A stretch of DNA of 64,000 nucleotides from contig NZ_JAFCJX010000018.1 of assembly GCF_018130695.1 (NCBI RefSeq), positions 120,982 to 184,981 on the forward strand, in the 5' to 3' direction. The translations under genes were made by a program, and so were the position numbers. The notes beneath the pieces were generated by a model. That model was not told the origin of the DNA and searched no databases. It worked only from the letters and a program-made list of their open reading frames with translations. Of this stretch, positions 24,403-31,863 are shown piece by piece (the stretch's first letter is position 1; each line of letters begins with the position of its first letter). The stretch is from Bradyrhizobium jicamae. GTDB lineage: Bacteria > Pseudomonadota > Alphaproteobacteria > Rhizobiales > Xanthobacteraceae.

Positions 24403-24415
24403 TTATACTATATAA
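24403..24415. promoter_or_regulatory. AT-rich palindrome between amidohydrolase and MaoC genes
   Basis: TTATA (24403-24407) and TATAA (24411-24415) flank CTA within an unusually AT-rich patch. It may overlap a -10 element or be an operator for a shared regulator not encoded here. Confidence 0.4.
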
Positions 24416-24468
24416 CGAATTCCGCAAGACGACAGAATAAAATTGGCGGAGCAACAGGGGAGGGCGGT

Positions 24469-24945
24469 ATGGCCGAACCGGCAGGATTCGAGACCGATTT
24501 CTGGAAGGACGCCAATTTGCGCAAGGTCTGGGAAGACATCGTCCCCGGCGAGCCGCGCAAGACCATCCCGTATACGCTGACCCCCGAGGCGATCGCGCTC
24601 TACTGCAAATCGGTCGGCGAAACCCATCCGCTCTATTTCGACGAGGCCTATGCCAAGACCACCCGCTACGGCGGGCTGATCGCGCCGCCCTCGATCCATA
24701 TCCTGCTGATGTTCTCCTGCACGCCGGCGGACGACTGGATGCGCTCGCCGGGCACCGTCAATGCCGGCCAGTCGTGGAGCTACAACATCCCGGCGCGGCC
24801 GAACGATGTGATCACGCTGCACGCCCGCGCGCTCGACAAGTTCATCAAGCGCGAACGGCTGTTCGTGGTGCACGACAACGTCTTCTTCAACCAGCACGGC
24901 GACGTGATCTGCTCGGGCCGCGGCTGGACCATCCGGCCCAAATGA
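24469..24945 (+). CDS. MaoC/FAS1-like dehydratase-domain protein
   Basis: The 158-residue hot-dog protein has LTPEAIALYCKSVGETHPLYFDEAYAKTTRYGGLIAPPSI, the N-terminal MaoC dehydratase signature. WSYNIPARPNDVITLHAR and LFVVHDNVFFNQHGDVI continue the fold. Such subunits hydrate enoyl-CoA, often as heterodimers of two hot-dog chains. The next gene encodes the matching second chain 24 bp downstream, so the two probably form one (R)-hydratase. Confidence 0.85.
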   Translation: MAEPAGFETDFWKDANLRKVWEDIVPGEPRKTIPYTLTPEAIALYCKSVGETHPLYFDEAYAKTTRYGGLIAPPSIHILLMFSCTPADDWMRSPGTVNAGQSWSYNIPARPNDVITLHARALDKFIKRERLFVVHDNVFFNQHGDVICSGRGWTIRPK

Positions 24946-24969
24946 AAAGCAAATGTGATGGGGATGCAA

Positions 24970-25407
24970 ATGACAACCACGTTCGAAACCCTCACCGCCG
25001 GCGACGTCATCGACGGCCCGTCATTCGCCGTCAGCCGCGAATCCATCCGCCTGTTCTGCGATGCGTCGCTCGACTACAACCCGCTGCATCTCGACGACGA
25101 CTACATGAAGGGCAATTTCGGCAAGACCCATTTCGGCGGCATCATCATGCACGGCATGAACAATTTCGGGCTGATCTCGCGCATGATCACCGACTGGGCC
25201 TATCCGCTCGGCGCCATCCATCGCCGGCTGGAGACGCGCTGGATCAAGCCGGTGAAACCGGGCGACGTGATCCGGCCGACCGGCATCGTCAAATCGAAAC
25301 AGGCGAGCGCGAAGTCGCGCTGGGTGCTGCTCGATGTCATGGTGCGCAACCAGAACGACGAGAAGGTCGCCACCGGCGAGGCGATGGTCGAGTTCCCGCA
25401 CGACTGA
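24970..25407 (+). CDS. MaoC family dehydratase, second hot-dog subunit
   Basis: The 145-residue protein starts at ATG 24970, preceded by TGGGGATGCAA; a GTG at 24955 and ATGs at 24958 and 24964 are in-frame alternatives. The core DYNPLHLDDDYM followed by HFGGIIMHGMNNFG carries the catalytic Asp/His pair of MaoC-type R-specific enoyl-CoA hydratases. RWIKPVKPGDVIRPTG completes the fold. It probably pairs with the preceding subunit in a CoA-thioester pathway. Confidence 0.88.
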   Translation: MTTTFETLTAGDVIDGPSFAVSRESIRLFCDASLDYNPLHLDDDYMKGNFGKTHFGGIIMHGMNNFGLISRMITDWAYPLGAIHRRLETRWIKPVKPGDVIRPTGIVKSKQASAKSRWVLLDVMVRNQNDEKVATGEAMVEFPHD

Positions 25408-25538
25408 GAGGCGCTCAATCGCGAAATCGTGTTCGGGAGAGTGTCCGCCGCGTGTGAGGCAAATCATACGGGCGAGGTAATTGTCGCGTCATGATGCAAC
25501 CTTTAATTGCTAAACCCATGGCATGAAAGGTTCGCATC

Positions 25539-25925
25539 ATGGCCAACACAGAGCCCAACCTCTATGAGGTTCACGGTCACGGCATCCACGTCACCTATTC
25601 GACGACGAGCATCACCGGCAAGCCGCTGTTCAACTATCACGACGCGGCGCAGACCAAGAATTTTTCCGGCGACCAGATCCAGGTCCAGGAGTCGATCCTC
25701 GGCAAGCTGGTCAGCGTCTTCCTGATGCGGACCATCGATGGTCCCTCGACTTCATTCACGCTGCTGGTGCCGAACGTCCGCCTGCCGCCCGCCGACAGCG
25801 CCAACATCTCGACCGAGGGCATCACCACGCTGCACAAATTCTCGATCATCGGCCCGCCGGTCGGGCAGACCGAGCTCTACACGGTCCATCCCCTGCACGG
25901 GACGGCACGATTCGTGGCGTTCTGA
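25539..25925 (+). CDS. Hypothetical cytoplasmic protein
   Basis: The 128-residue protein starts ANTEPNLYEVHGHGIHVTYSTTSITGKPLFNYHD. It is rich in beta-strand-forming residues, has no signal peptide or membrane segment and ends LHGTARFVAF. The frame has normal GC-rich coding bias, and GAAAGG lies upstream of the start, so it is probably real. I do not recognise the family. Confidence 0.65.
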   Translation: MANTEPNLYEVHGHGIHVTYSTTSITGKPLFNYHDAAQTKNFSGDQIQVQESILGKLVSVFLMRTIDGPSTSFTLLVPNVRLPPADSANISTEGITTLHKFSIIGPPVGQTELYTVHPLHGTARFVAF

Positions 25926-26263
25926 CGGCCGCCATGGCGTGACGCCGGGCCTGTCCCCGGCGAATGGTGGCCTCACAGGCAGCCGGGAGAAGCTGGTCGA
26001 TCTCCCGGCTGCCTGGATTCTTCCAGTGATTTCAAGGCCGCCAAGTCCGGTTCCACCGCCGGCCAGGCGTGGAATCCTTAAGCCCTTCGGTTGACAGTCG
26101 GCCGTCCGATGGCTTAGAAACCGCCCCGTCCCGGGCGGCAGGCCGCTTTTCGGGATAAATCCCATTTTGCCACACTCGGGAGCCGATCAATCGGCACTGA
26201 TCCGGTGGCATTGATCAGGTTCGGCCTCCAACACGGGCCTTTCGAAGCAACAGGATTGGTCCC
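25926..26263. other. Intergenic region with two hairpins before rpmJ
   Basis: This 338-bp region holds two strong hairpins near its left end, described separately, and the rpmJ leader. The leader contains a short palindrome (CCGATCAATCGG) and a CTGATC/GATCAG pair. No protein is recognised. Confidence 0.5.
25943..26015 (+). terminator. Two consecutive hairpins, probable transcription end
   Basis: CGCCGGG/CCCGGCG (25943-25949, 25956-25962) is followed by a perfect 15-bp stem CAGGCAGCCGGGAGA / TCTCCCGGCTGCCTG (25976-25990, 26001-26015) with a 10-nt loop. Only GATTCTT follows, so there is no good U tract. Confidence 0.5.
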
Positions 26264-26389
26264 ATGAAGGTCCGTAACTCGCTGAAATCGCTGCGTGGCC
26301 GTCACCGCAACAACCGTCTGGTCCGTCGCAAGGGCCGGGTTTACGTGATCAACAAGGTGCAGCGCCGCTTCAAGGCGCGCCAGGGCTAA
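26264..26389 (+). CDS. rpmJ: 50S ribosomal protein L36, zinc-free form
   Basis: The 41-residue basic protein MKVRNSLKSLRGRH... ending QRRFKARQG is a bacterial L36 of the C-minus type. The four zinc-ligand positions of canonical L36 are absent, and it carries the usual C-terminal extension of alphaproteobacteria. It binds 23S rRNA late in 50S assembly. It stands alone rather than in the spc operon, as is normal for this form. Confidence 0.96.
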   Translation: MKVRNSLKSLRGRHRNNRLVRRKGRVYVINKVQRRFKARQG

Positions 26390-26473
26390 GCGGCCCGCCA
26401 CCTCTCACGCTTTCACAGGTCTTTGACGCCGCGCTGCTTTGCAGTGCGGCTTTGTGCGTCTAGACTTCGGTCC

Positions 26474-27130
26474 ATGGGATTGAATCTCCTTGGGCTGAGC
26501 GCCCGCCGGCTTGCGATCGTCATCGCCGCGCTTCTCGTTGCGCCTGTCGTGGCTTCCGCCCAGGAAGACCCGCGGGTCATCCCGCCGCCTCGAACCCAGA
26601 AGAAGCTGCCGGAAGCGCCGAGCAAGCTGCCGAAGGTGCCGGCCGACCGCACCCGCGGGCTGGATTTCCTGTTCGGCGCGCTGAAGGCTGCCCCCGATGA
26701 GGCCAGCGCCAAGCATGTCGAGGCGCGGATCTGGGCGATGTGGCTGCAGACGCCGAGCGACACCGCCTCGCTGCTGATGACCCGGGCGAAAGCCGCGCTC
26801 GATGCCCAGAATATCGATGTCGCGCTGAAACTGCTCGATGCCGTGATCAAGCTCCGGCCCGACTACATCGAGGCCTGGAACCGGCGCGCCACGATCTACT
26901 ATCTGAAGAACGACTACGCGCACTCGCTGCAGGATATCCGCCAGGTGCTGGCGCGCGAGCCCCGCCATTTCGGCGCGCTGGCAGGGCTCGGCATGATCAT
27001 GCAGGATCTCGGCGAGGAGAAGCGGGCGCTGGAGGCGTTCCGCAAGGCGCTGGCCGTCAATCCGTACCTGGAGAAGGTGCCTGGCATGGTCAAGCAGCTC
27101 TCCGAAAAGATCGAAGGCCGCGATATCTGA
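26474..27130 (+). CDS. Secreted TPR-repeat protein
   Basis: The 218-residue protein has an N-terminal signal (RLAIVIAALLVAPVVASAQ). A Pro-rich linker and then about three TPR units follow (ALDAQNIDVALKLLDAVIKLRPDYIEAWNRRATIYYLKNDYAHSLQDI, then GALAGLGMIMQDLGEEKRALEAFRKALAVNP). It is a periplasmic protein-interaction module. ATG 26474 is chosen because the longer in-frame option at 26423 would bury the signal peptide. Confidence 0.82.
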   Translation: MGLNLLGLSARRLAIVIAALLVAPVVASAQEDPRVIPPPRTQKKLPEAPSKLPKVPADRTRGLDFLFGALKAAPDEASAKHVEARIWAMWLQTPSDTASLLMTRAKAALDAQNIDVALKLLDAVIKLRPDYIEAWNRRATIYYLKNDYAHSLQDIRQVLAREPRHFGALAGLGMIMQDLGEEKRALEAFRKALAVNPYLEKVPGMVKQLSEKIEGRDI

Positions 27131-27247
27131 TCGCCCGCCATTAACTACAAATCGCAGTCCACAGGCGCCTTGCGGGAACGTGACTCACGCGGGCGCGTCG
27201 TCGCGCCGTAAAATCCGCGCCGTCTAACCATGCGCAGGAGCAAGGCG

Positions 27248-27532
27248 ATGAAATCGGTGCTGCTGGTCAGTGCGATGCTGCTAGCCGGTGCAACATGCGC
27301 ATTCGCCGACGGACTGTTCTGGGTGGTCGGCAACCGCGCCTCGGGTCGCTGTGACATCGTCACCAGCAATCCCGTCATCATCGGCGACATCTGGTTCGGC
27401 GACGGGCCCTACAGGTCGATGGCGGACGCCAAGCTCGCGCGCTCGACGATCCGAGCCTGTCCCAAGGATGAACCGAAGGACGAGCCGTCTGAGAACGGCG
27501 GCGAGAACGAAAACGAGGGCGAAGCGCGTTAA
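27248..27532 (+). CDS. Small secreted acidic-tailed protein
   Basis: The 94-residue protein starts at ATG 27248 behind AGGAG (27234-27238). A signal peptide (KSVLLVSAMLLAGATCAFA) precedes a short core GLFWVVGNRASGRCDIVTSNPVIIGDIWFGDGPYRS. The tail is dominated by Glu, Asn and Pro and likely disordered. It is probably periplasmic; function unknown. Codon use fits coding. Confidence 0.7.
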   Translation: MKSVLLVSAMLLAGATCAFADGLFWVVGNRASGRCDIVTSNPVIIGDIWFGDGPYRSMADAKLARSTIRACPKDEPKDEPSENGGENENEGEAR

Positions 27533-27548
27533 GTCGAACTCTTGAGAC

Positions 27549-27725
27549 CTAGTGCAGGAATTTGCCGCGCGCGGCGGCGTCCTCGCCGATAGCCGCATAG
27601 AACTGCTGCAGCTCGGCTTCCAGGTGCTCGTTGACCATCAACAGCGCCTTGAGGGCTCCGCGCAGGTCGCCATTGCAGCTTGCCACGATCTGATCGATGG
27701 CCGCATCGCTGGGATCGGTAATCAT
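27549..27725 (-). CDS. 58-residue conserved-looking small protein
   Basis: Reading from ATG 27725 (CGGAGGAG upstream) the frame encodes MITDPSDAAIDQIVASCNGD, then RGALKALLMVNEHLEAEL and a tail ending ARGKFLH. It is acidic and predicted helical, with strong ribosome site and GC3 bias. It is distinct from the longer overlapping minus-strand frame, which starts in noncoding sequence. I recall such proteins in Bradyrhizobiaceae but cannot name a function. Confidence 0.75.
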   Translation of the reverse strand: MITDPSDAAIDQIVASCNGDLRGALKALLMVNEHLEAELQQFYAAIGEDAAARGKFLH

Positions 27726-27913
27726 TTGCTACTCCTCCGATGAGTCCCGGTGAACTCTTGGTCCAAATTCCCGTTCCTGTGGACATAGTGGACAGGTCCG
27801 GAAATCTTTCATTTGTGATCAAGCAGTGCGTCTGATGGCAAAATTGCCACCGCCAATGTATGAAATTGCTAATGACGCTGGTATGAACCCGCTATCCACA
27901 GGCCGGGCGTACT

Positions 27914-29008
27914 GTGGACAAGTCGGCCAATCGCAGCGGATTCGACCGGTTTTGGCCGAAAACCAGCGAAACCGGCCCGCGGGAGCGCCGTAATTCGCTG
28001 GTGCAAAACATCATCCGGACGCTGTCGATGCTGATTGTGATTGCCGTGGTCGCGCTGGGGGCCCTGGCGCTGGCAACGCAGATCGGCGTTGTGTGGCTCG
28101 AGCGCGCCTTTCCCGCACAGGGCAAGATGATCGAGGTCGCCGGCGCCACGCTGCATGTCGTCGAGCGCGGTTCGCGCGAGGCTGGACCCGCGATCGTGTT
28201 GCTGCACGGTGCCAGCTCCAATCTTCACGCGATGGATGTGCTGGCCGATGGCCTGGCGAAGACCCACCGCGTGATCCTCATCGATCGTCCCGGCCACGGC
28301 TGGAGCACGCGCGCGCATGTCGAGGATTCCACGCCTGCGATCCAGAGCCGGATGATTACCGAGGCATTGGCAAAACTCGGCGTCGGCAAGGCGATCGTGG
28401 TGGCGCATTCCTGGGCCGGCGCGCTCGGCCTGCGCATGGCGCTTGACGATCCCGGGCGCGTCGCGGGCCTCGTGCTGCTCGCGCCGGTGGCCTATCCCTG
28501 GAGCGGCGGCGTCGGACGCTACAACAACTGGATCTCGACGCCGGTGATCGGCCCGCTGCTCGCACACACGATCACGCTGCCGCTCGGTCTGCTGGCGACG
28601 ACATCAGGCGTGCGCGGCGTGTTCGCGCCGCAGCCGATGCCGGATGATTTTGTCGGCAGCAGCGCGACGCAGCTGCTGTTGCGCCCGCGCGAATTCATCG
28701 CCAATGCGCGCGATCTCGTGACGCTGAAGGCTGCCGTCGCCGGGCAGTCGCCGCGCTACGCCGAGATCACGGCGCCGATCACGATCATCATAGGCGATAT
28801 CGACAAGACGGTGTCGACCAACATCCACTCCCGCCCGCTCGCCGCTACCGCGCCGAACGTAAAGCTGATCGTGCTGCCCGGCATGGGCCACATGGTGCAG
28901 TACGCGGCGACGGATCTGGTGGTGGCGGAGATCGAGGCGATGGCTCGGTCTCTGAGCGGCAAGGCAACGAAGGACGAGCGGTCGCTCAGCCAAGCGGACG
29001 AACGTTGA
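27914..29008 (+). CDS. Membrane-anchored alpha/beta hydrolase
   Basis: The 364-residue protein, from GTG 27914, has a cytoplasmic N-terminus and one membrane helix (LSMLIVIAVVALGALALAT). The alpha/beta-hydrolase domain includes IVLLHGASSNLHAMD, VILIDRPGHGWS, VVAHSWAGALGLRMAL (nucleophile Ser in SWAG), an Asp in IIGDIDKTVS and a His in LPGMGHMVQY. The triad is complete. The substrate is unknown. A later start near residue 30 cannot be excluded. Confidence 0.83.
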   Translation: MDKSANRSGFDRFWPKTSETGPRERRNSLVQNIIRTLSMLIVIAVVALGALALATQIGVVWLERAFPAQGKMIEVAGATLHVVERGSREAGPAIVLLHGASSNLHAMDVLADGLAKTHRVILIDRPGHGWSTRAHVEDSTPAIQSRMITEALAKLGVGKAIVVAHSWAGALGLRMALDDPGRVAGLVLLAPVAYPWSGGVGRYNNWISTPVIGPLLAHTITLPLGLLATTSGVRGVFAPQPMPDDFVGSSATQLLLRPREFIANARDLVTLKAAVAGQSPRYAEITAPITIIIGDIDKTVSTNIHSRPLAATAPNVKLIVLPGMGHMVQYAATDLVVAEIEAMARSLSGKATKDERSLSQADER

Positions 29009-29011
29009 GGA

Positions 29012-29320
29012 TCACGCGGCCTTTCCAATCGGCTTCGCGCGCTCGATACGCTTGCGCTCGGCAGGTGAGTTCATCGCTTGCCAGAGGTCAGTGCGCCGCT
29101 GAACGTTCAGCCAGAATTCCGGGCTATTGCCGAAGACGCGAGCGAGAATGAGCGCGGTGGCCGCGGTGACATTCCGACGGTCGTTGCAGAGTTCGTTGAC
29201 GTGCCTGCGCTGAACGCCCATCGCCTCGGCAAGGGCGCCTTGGGTCAAACCCAATGGGGTCATGAACTCTTCGCGGAGAATTTCACCGACAGTGGCGGGT
29301 TTGCGTTTGGTCGTTAGCAT
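29012..29320 (-). CDS. higA: HigA family antitoxin
   Basis: The 102-residue protein has the HTH_XRE/HigA form: VGEILREEFMTPLGLTQGALAEAMGVQRRHVNELCNDRRNVTAATALILARVFGNSPEFWLNVQ. That is a DNA-binding domain with the usual HigA C-terminal extension. It lies 15 bp downstream of the toxin gene, in the toxin-first order diagnostic of higBA. It neutralises HigB and represses the operon, likely at the palindrome at 29658-29676. Confidence 0.92.
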   Translation of the reverse strand: MLTTKRKPATVGEILREEFMTPLGLTQGALAEAMGVQRRHVNELCNDRRNVTAATALILARVFGNSPEFWLNVQRRTDLWQAMNSPAERKRIERAKPIGKAA

Positions 29321-29335
29321 GGCCCTGTTCCTGCA

Positions 29336-29632
29336 TCATCGGTAGCTGTGGTCGTCGAGGTAAACGTCCTGCGCTTCACCCCTAGCTCCCGACCACCGAA
29401 AAACAAGGCGCCATTGACGGTTCACGCGAATCGAATGCAGCCCTGCCAGATTGCCACGCAATTTCTCGAAATGATTGCTGGGTGGGACCCGCAAATCCTG
29501 ATCGGTCGTCGCGTCGTCAAGCATCTGGAGTTTACGGAACAGCCGGCCTTCCAGGTCAGAAGGGATATTCCGCGATCTCACATCTTCGGTGAAGAATGCG
29601 CGCAGCCATTCGTCCCGGAAGCTCAGGATCAT
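29336..29632 (-). CDS. higB: HigB/RelE-type toxin
   Basis: The 98-residue protein starts at ATG 29632 (ILSFRDEWLRAFFTEDV). LRVPPSNHFEKLRGNLAGLHSIRVNRQWRLVFRW is the RelE/HigB toxin core with basic catalytic residues for ribosome-dependent mRNA cleavage. DVYLDDHSYR is the C-terminal strand. A slightly longer frame upstream covers the promoter and is rejected. It is cotranscribed with the antitoxin. Confidence 0.92.
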   Translation of the reverse strand: MILSFRDEWLRAFFTEDVRSRNIPSDLEGRLFRKLQMLDDATTDQDLRVPPSNHFEKLRGNLAGLHSIRVNRQWRLVFRWSGARGEAQDVYLDDHSYR

Positions 29633-29655
29633 CGGATATCGGCCCCTGATGATCC

Positions 29656-29685
29656 AGTGTACCACGCTATGGTACAGAACTGCAA
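29656..29685 (-). promoter_or_regulatory. Candidate promoter of higBA
   Basis: On the minus strand TTGCAG (29685-29680) and TACACT (29661-29656) are 18 bp apart and sit directly upstream of higB. The palindromic operator fills the spacer. Confidence 0.5.
29658..29676. promoter_or_regulatory. HigA operator palindrome
   Basis: TGTACC (29658-29663) and GGTACA (29671-29676) are perfect arms around a 7-bp spacer, upstream of higB. Placement between -35 and -10 fits autorepression by the HigBA complex. Confidence 0.7.
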
Positions 29686-29710
29686 CGCCGTGTAACCGGC
29701 GTTGCAGTTC
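29677..29710 (-). terminator. 14-bp perfect hairpin after cytochrome c gene
   Basis: GAACTGCAACGCCG (29677-29690) and CGGCGTTGCAGTTC (29697-29710) are perfect arms with a 6-nt loop. It follows the cytochrome gene on the minus strand and overlaps the higBA -35 region. There is no U tract, so termination strength is uncertain. Confidence 0.5.
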
Positions 29711-29727
29711 GAGGGCATTACGCGCCC

Positions 29728-30120
29728 TTACTTCTGCTTGCCGTCCTTGTCGAACGACGAGACGTAGGCCCAGAGATTGTTGATCTCGTTCTCGCTCTTG
29801 ATGCCGGCGAAGGCCATCTTGGTGCCGGGGATCTTGGCCTTCGGATCCTTGATGTATTCCTTGAACGTGGCTTCGTCCCAGGTGATGCCGGAATTCTTGT
29901 TCGCGTCCGTATAGCTGTAGTCCGGCGCGCTACCGGACTTGCGGCCGTTCAGGCCGTTGAGCTCGGGGCCGACCTTGTTCTTGGCGCCTTCGCCGATCGC
30001 GTGGCAGGCGAGGCACTTGTTGAAGGAGGTCTTGCCGGCGGCGACGTCCTGGGCCAGCGCGGAGGACGCGGAAGCCAGCGATGTCACGACCGCCAGCACA
30101 CTCAAGGTCGATATCTTCAT
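29728..30120 (-). CDS. cycA: Periplasmic class I cytochrome c (c550-like)
   Basis: The 130-residue protein has a signal peptide (ISTLSVLAVVTSLASASSALA). The heme-binding motif KCLACHAIGEG and sixth-ligand segment IPGTKMAFAGI (axial Met) identify a class I c-type cytochrome. Plant/mitochondria-like segments (GPELNGLNGRKSG, DYSYTDANKNSGITWDE) match the c2/c550 branch. It shuttles electrons between membrane complexes. The symbol follows Bradyrhizobium CycA and is tentative; the family itself is clear. Confidence 0.9.
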   Translation of the reverse strand: MKISTLSVLAVVTSLASASSALAQDVAAGKTSFNKCLACHAIGEGAKNKVGPELNGLNGRKSGSAPDYSYTDANKNSGITWDEATFKEYIKDPKAKIPGTKMAFAGIKSENEINNLWAYVSSFDKDGKQK

Positions 30121-30338
30121 GTGGAGCTCTTCGTTTCTTCCCATATGGATGACGCGGACGCTTGTGGCACGGCCCGCTTTGGTTGGACAAGCCACGAAAC
30201 TTTGACAGGTTCCGCGGGCCACGGCTTGCCCAAGAGAGAACTCGCGCTAGCGCGGGAAGGCAATCCGACCTTCGGTCGGCCTACCCAAAACCCGGCAGAC
30301 GTGGTTGATTGCGCTAACAAATCGACGAGGAATTCCCG

Positions 30339-31832
30339 ATGTCCATCATGATGCCCGCAGCCGACCAGGCGGTGCTGGGCCGCCGCGCCGAAATCGTGGC
30401 GGCGCTGCGGGCGATCGTGCCGGGCGAGGGGGTGATCGACTCTGCCGCCGAACTGCAGGTCTATGAGTCCGACGGCCTGACCGCCTATCGGCAGCCGCCG
30501 ATGGTCGCGGTGCTGCCCGACACCACCGAGCAGGTGTCGCGCGTCCTCAAATATTGCCATGCAGAGGGCATCAAGGTGGTGCCGCGCGGCTCCGGCACCT
30601 CGCTGTCGGGCGGCGCGCTGCCGCTCGTCGATGGCGTGCTGCTGGGCCTGGGCAAGTTCAAGCGCATCCGCGAGATCGACTTCGACAACCGCGTCGTCGT
30701 CACCGAGCCCGGTGTCACCAACCTTGCGATCAGCCAGGCGGTGGCGCATGCCGGCTTCTATTACGCGCCCGATCCGTCGTCGCAGATCGCCTGCTCGATC
30801 GGCGGCAATGTCGCGGAGAATTCCGGCGGCGTGCATTGCCTGAAATACGGCATGACCACCAACAACGTGCTCGGCTGCGAGATCGTGCTGATGAACGGCG
30901 AGATCCTGCGGATCGGCGGCAAGGGGTGCGAGAATTCCGGCTACGACCTGATGGGCATCATCACCGGCTCGGAAGGGCTGCTCGGTGTCATCACCGAGAT
31001 CACCGTACGCATTCTGCAGAAGGCGGAGACGGCGCGGGCGCTGATGGTCGGGTTTGCCGAGGTCGAGGCCGCCGGCCAATGCGTCGCCGACATCATCGGC
31101 GCCGGCATCATCCCGGGCGGCATGGAGATGATGGACAAACCCGCGATCCACGCCGCGGAAGCCTTTGTCCATGCCGGCTATCCGCTCGACGTCGAGGCGC
31201 TGTTGATCATCGAGCTCGACGGCCCGCAGGTCGAGGTCGACGAACTGATCACGCGGGTCGAGACCATCGCCAAGCGCTGTGGCTCGGTGACGCTGCAGAT
31301 CTCCAATTCGGAGGCCGAGCGCAATCTGTTCTGGGCCGGCCGCAAGGCGGCCTTCCCGGCGGTCGGACGGATCTCGCCCGACTATCTCTGCATGGACGGC
31401 ACCATCCCGCGCGGCGCGCTGCCGAAAGCGCTGGCGCGCATCCGCGAGCTCTCCGAAAAATACGGCCTCGGCGTCGCCAATGTGTTCCATGCCGGCGACG
31501 GCAATCTGCATCCGCTGATCCTCTACGATGCCAATCAGCCCGGCGAGATGGAGAAGGCGGAAGCTTTCGGCGCCGACATTCTGCGCTGCTGCGTCGAGCT
31601 CGGCGGCGTGCTCACCGGCGAGCACGGCGTCGGCATCGAGAAGCGCGATCTGATGCCGGAGATGTTCTCGGAGGTCGATCTGAACCAGCAGCAGCGCCTG
31701 AAATGCGCCTTCGACGCGCAGGGCCTGCTCAATCCGGGCAAGGTTTTCCCGACCCTGCACCGCTGCGCCGAACTCGGCCGCGTCCACGTGCATGCGGGCA
31801 GGCTGGCGTTTCCGGATATTCCGCGGTTCTGA
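30339..31832 (+). CDS. glcD: Glycolate oxidase subunit GlcD (FAD-linked)
   Basis: The 497-residue protein has a PCMH FAD-binding domain (VVPRGSGTSLSGGALP, then IGGNVAENSGGVHCLKYGMTTNN) and an FAD-oxidase C-terminal domain (VFHAGDGNLHPLI, LTGEHGVGIEKRDLM). It oxidises glycolate to glyoxylate as part of GlcDEF. GAGGAATTCCCG precedes the ATG. The E and F subunits lie 2.6 kb downstream rather than directly adjacent. Confidence 0.94.
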   Translation: MSIMMPAADQAVLGRRAEIVAALRAIVPGEGVIDSAAELQVYESDGLTAYRQPPMVAVLPDTTEQVSRVLKYCHAEGIKVVPRGSGTSLSGGALPLVDGVLLGLGKFKRIREIDFDNRVVVTEPGVTNLAISQAVAHAGFYYAPDPSSQIACSIGGNVAENSGGVHCLKYGMTTNNVLGCEIVLMNGEILRIGGKGCENSGYDLMGIITGSEGLLGVITEITVRILQKAETARALMVGFAEVEAAGQCVADIIGAGIIPGGMEMMDKPAIHAAEAFVHAGYPLDVEALLIIELDGPQVEVDELITRVETIAKRCGSVTLQISNSEAERNLFWAGRKAAFPAVGRISPDYLCMDGTIPRGALPKALARIRELSEKYGLGVANVFHAGDGNLHPLILYDANQPGEMEKAEAFGADILRCCVELGGVLTGEHGVGIEKRDLMPEMFSEVDLNQQQRLKCAFDAQGLLNPGKVFPTLHRCAELGRVHVHAGRLAFPDIPRF

Positions 31833-31863
31833 GCAGATGAGGACGTCGGTGCGGTGACAGGCC

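Noticed and set aside
27770..27925. Cluster of DnaA-box-like words (CTATCCACA, TGTGGACAA)
   Set aside because: Only two or three imperfect boxes, no AT-rich unwinding region and no replication genes nearby; not an origin.
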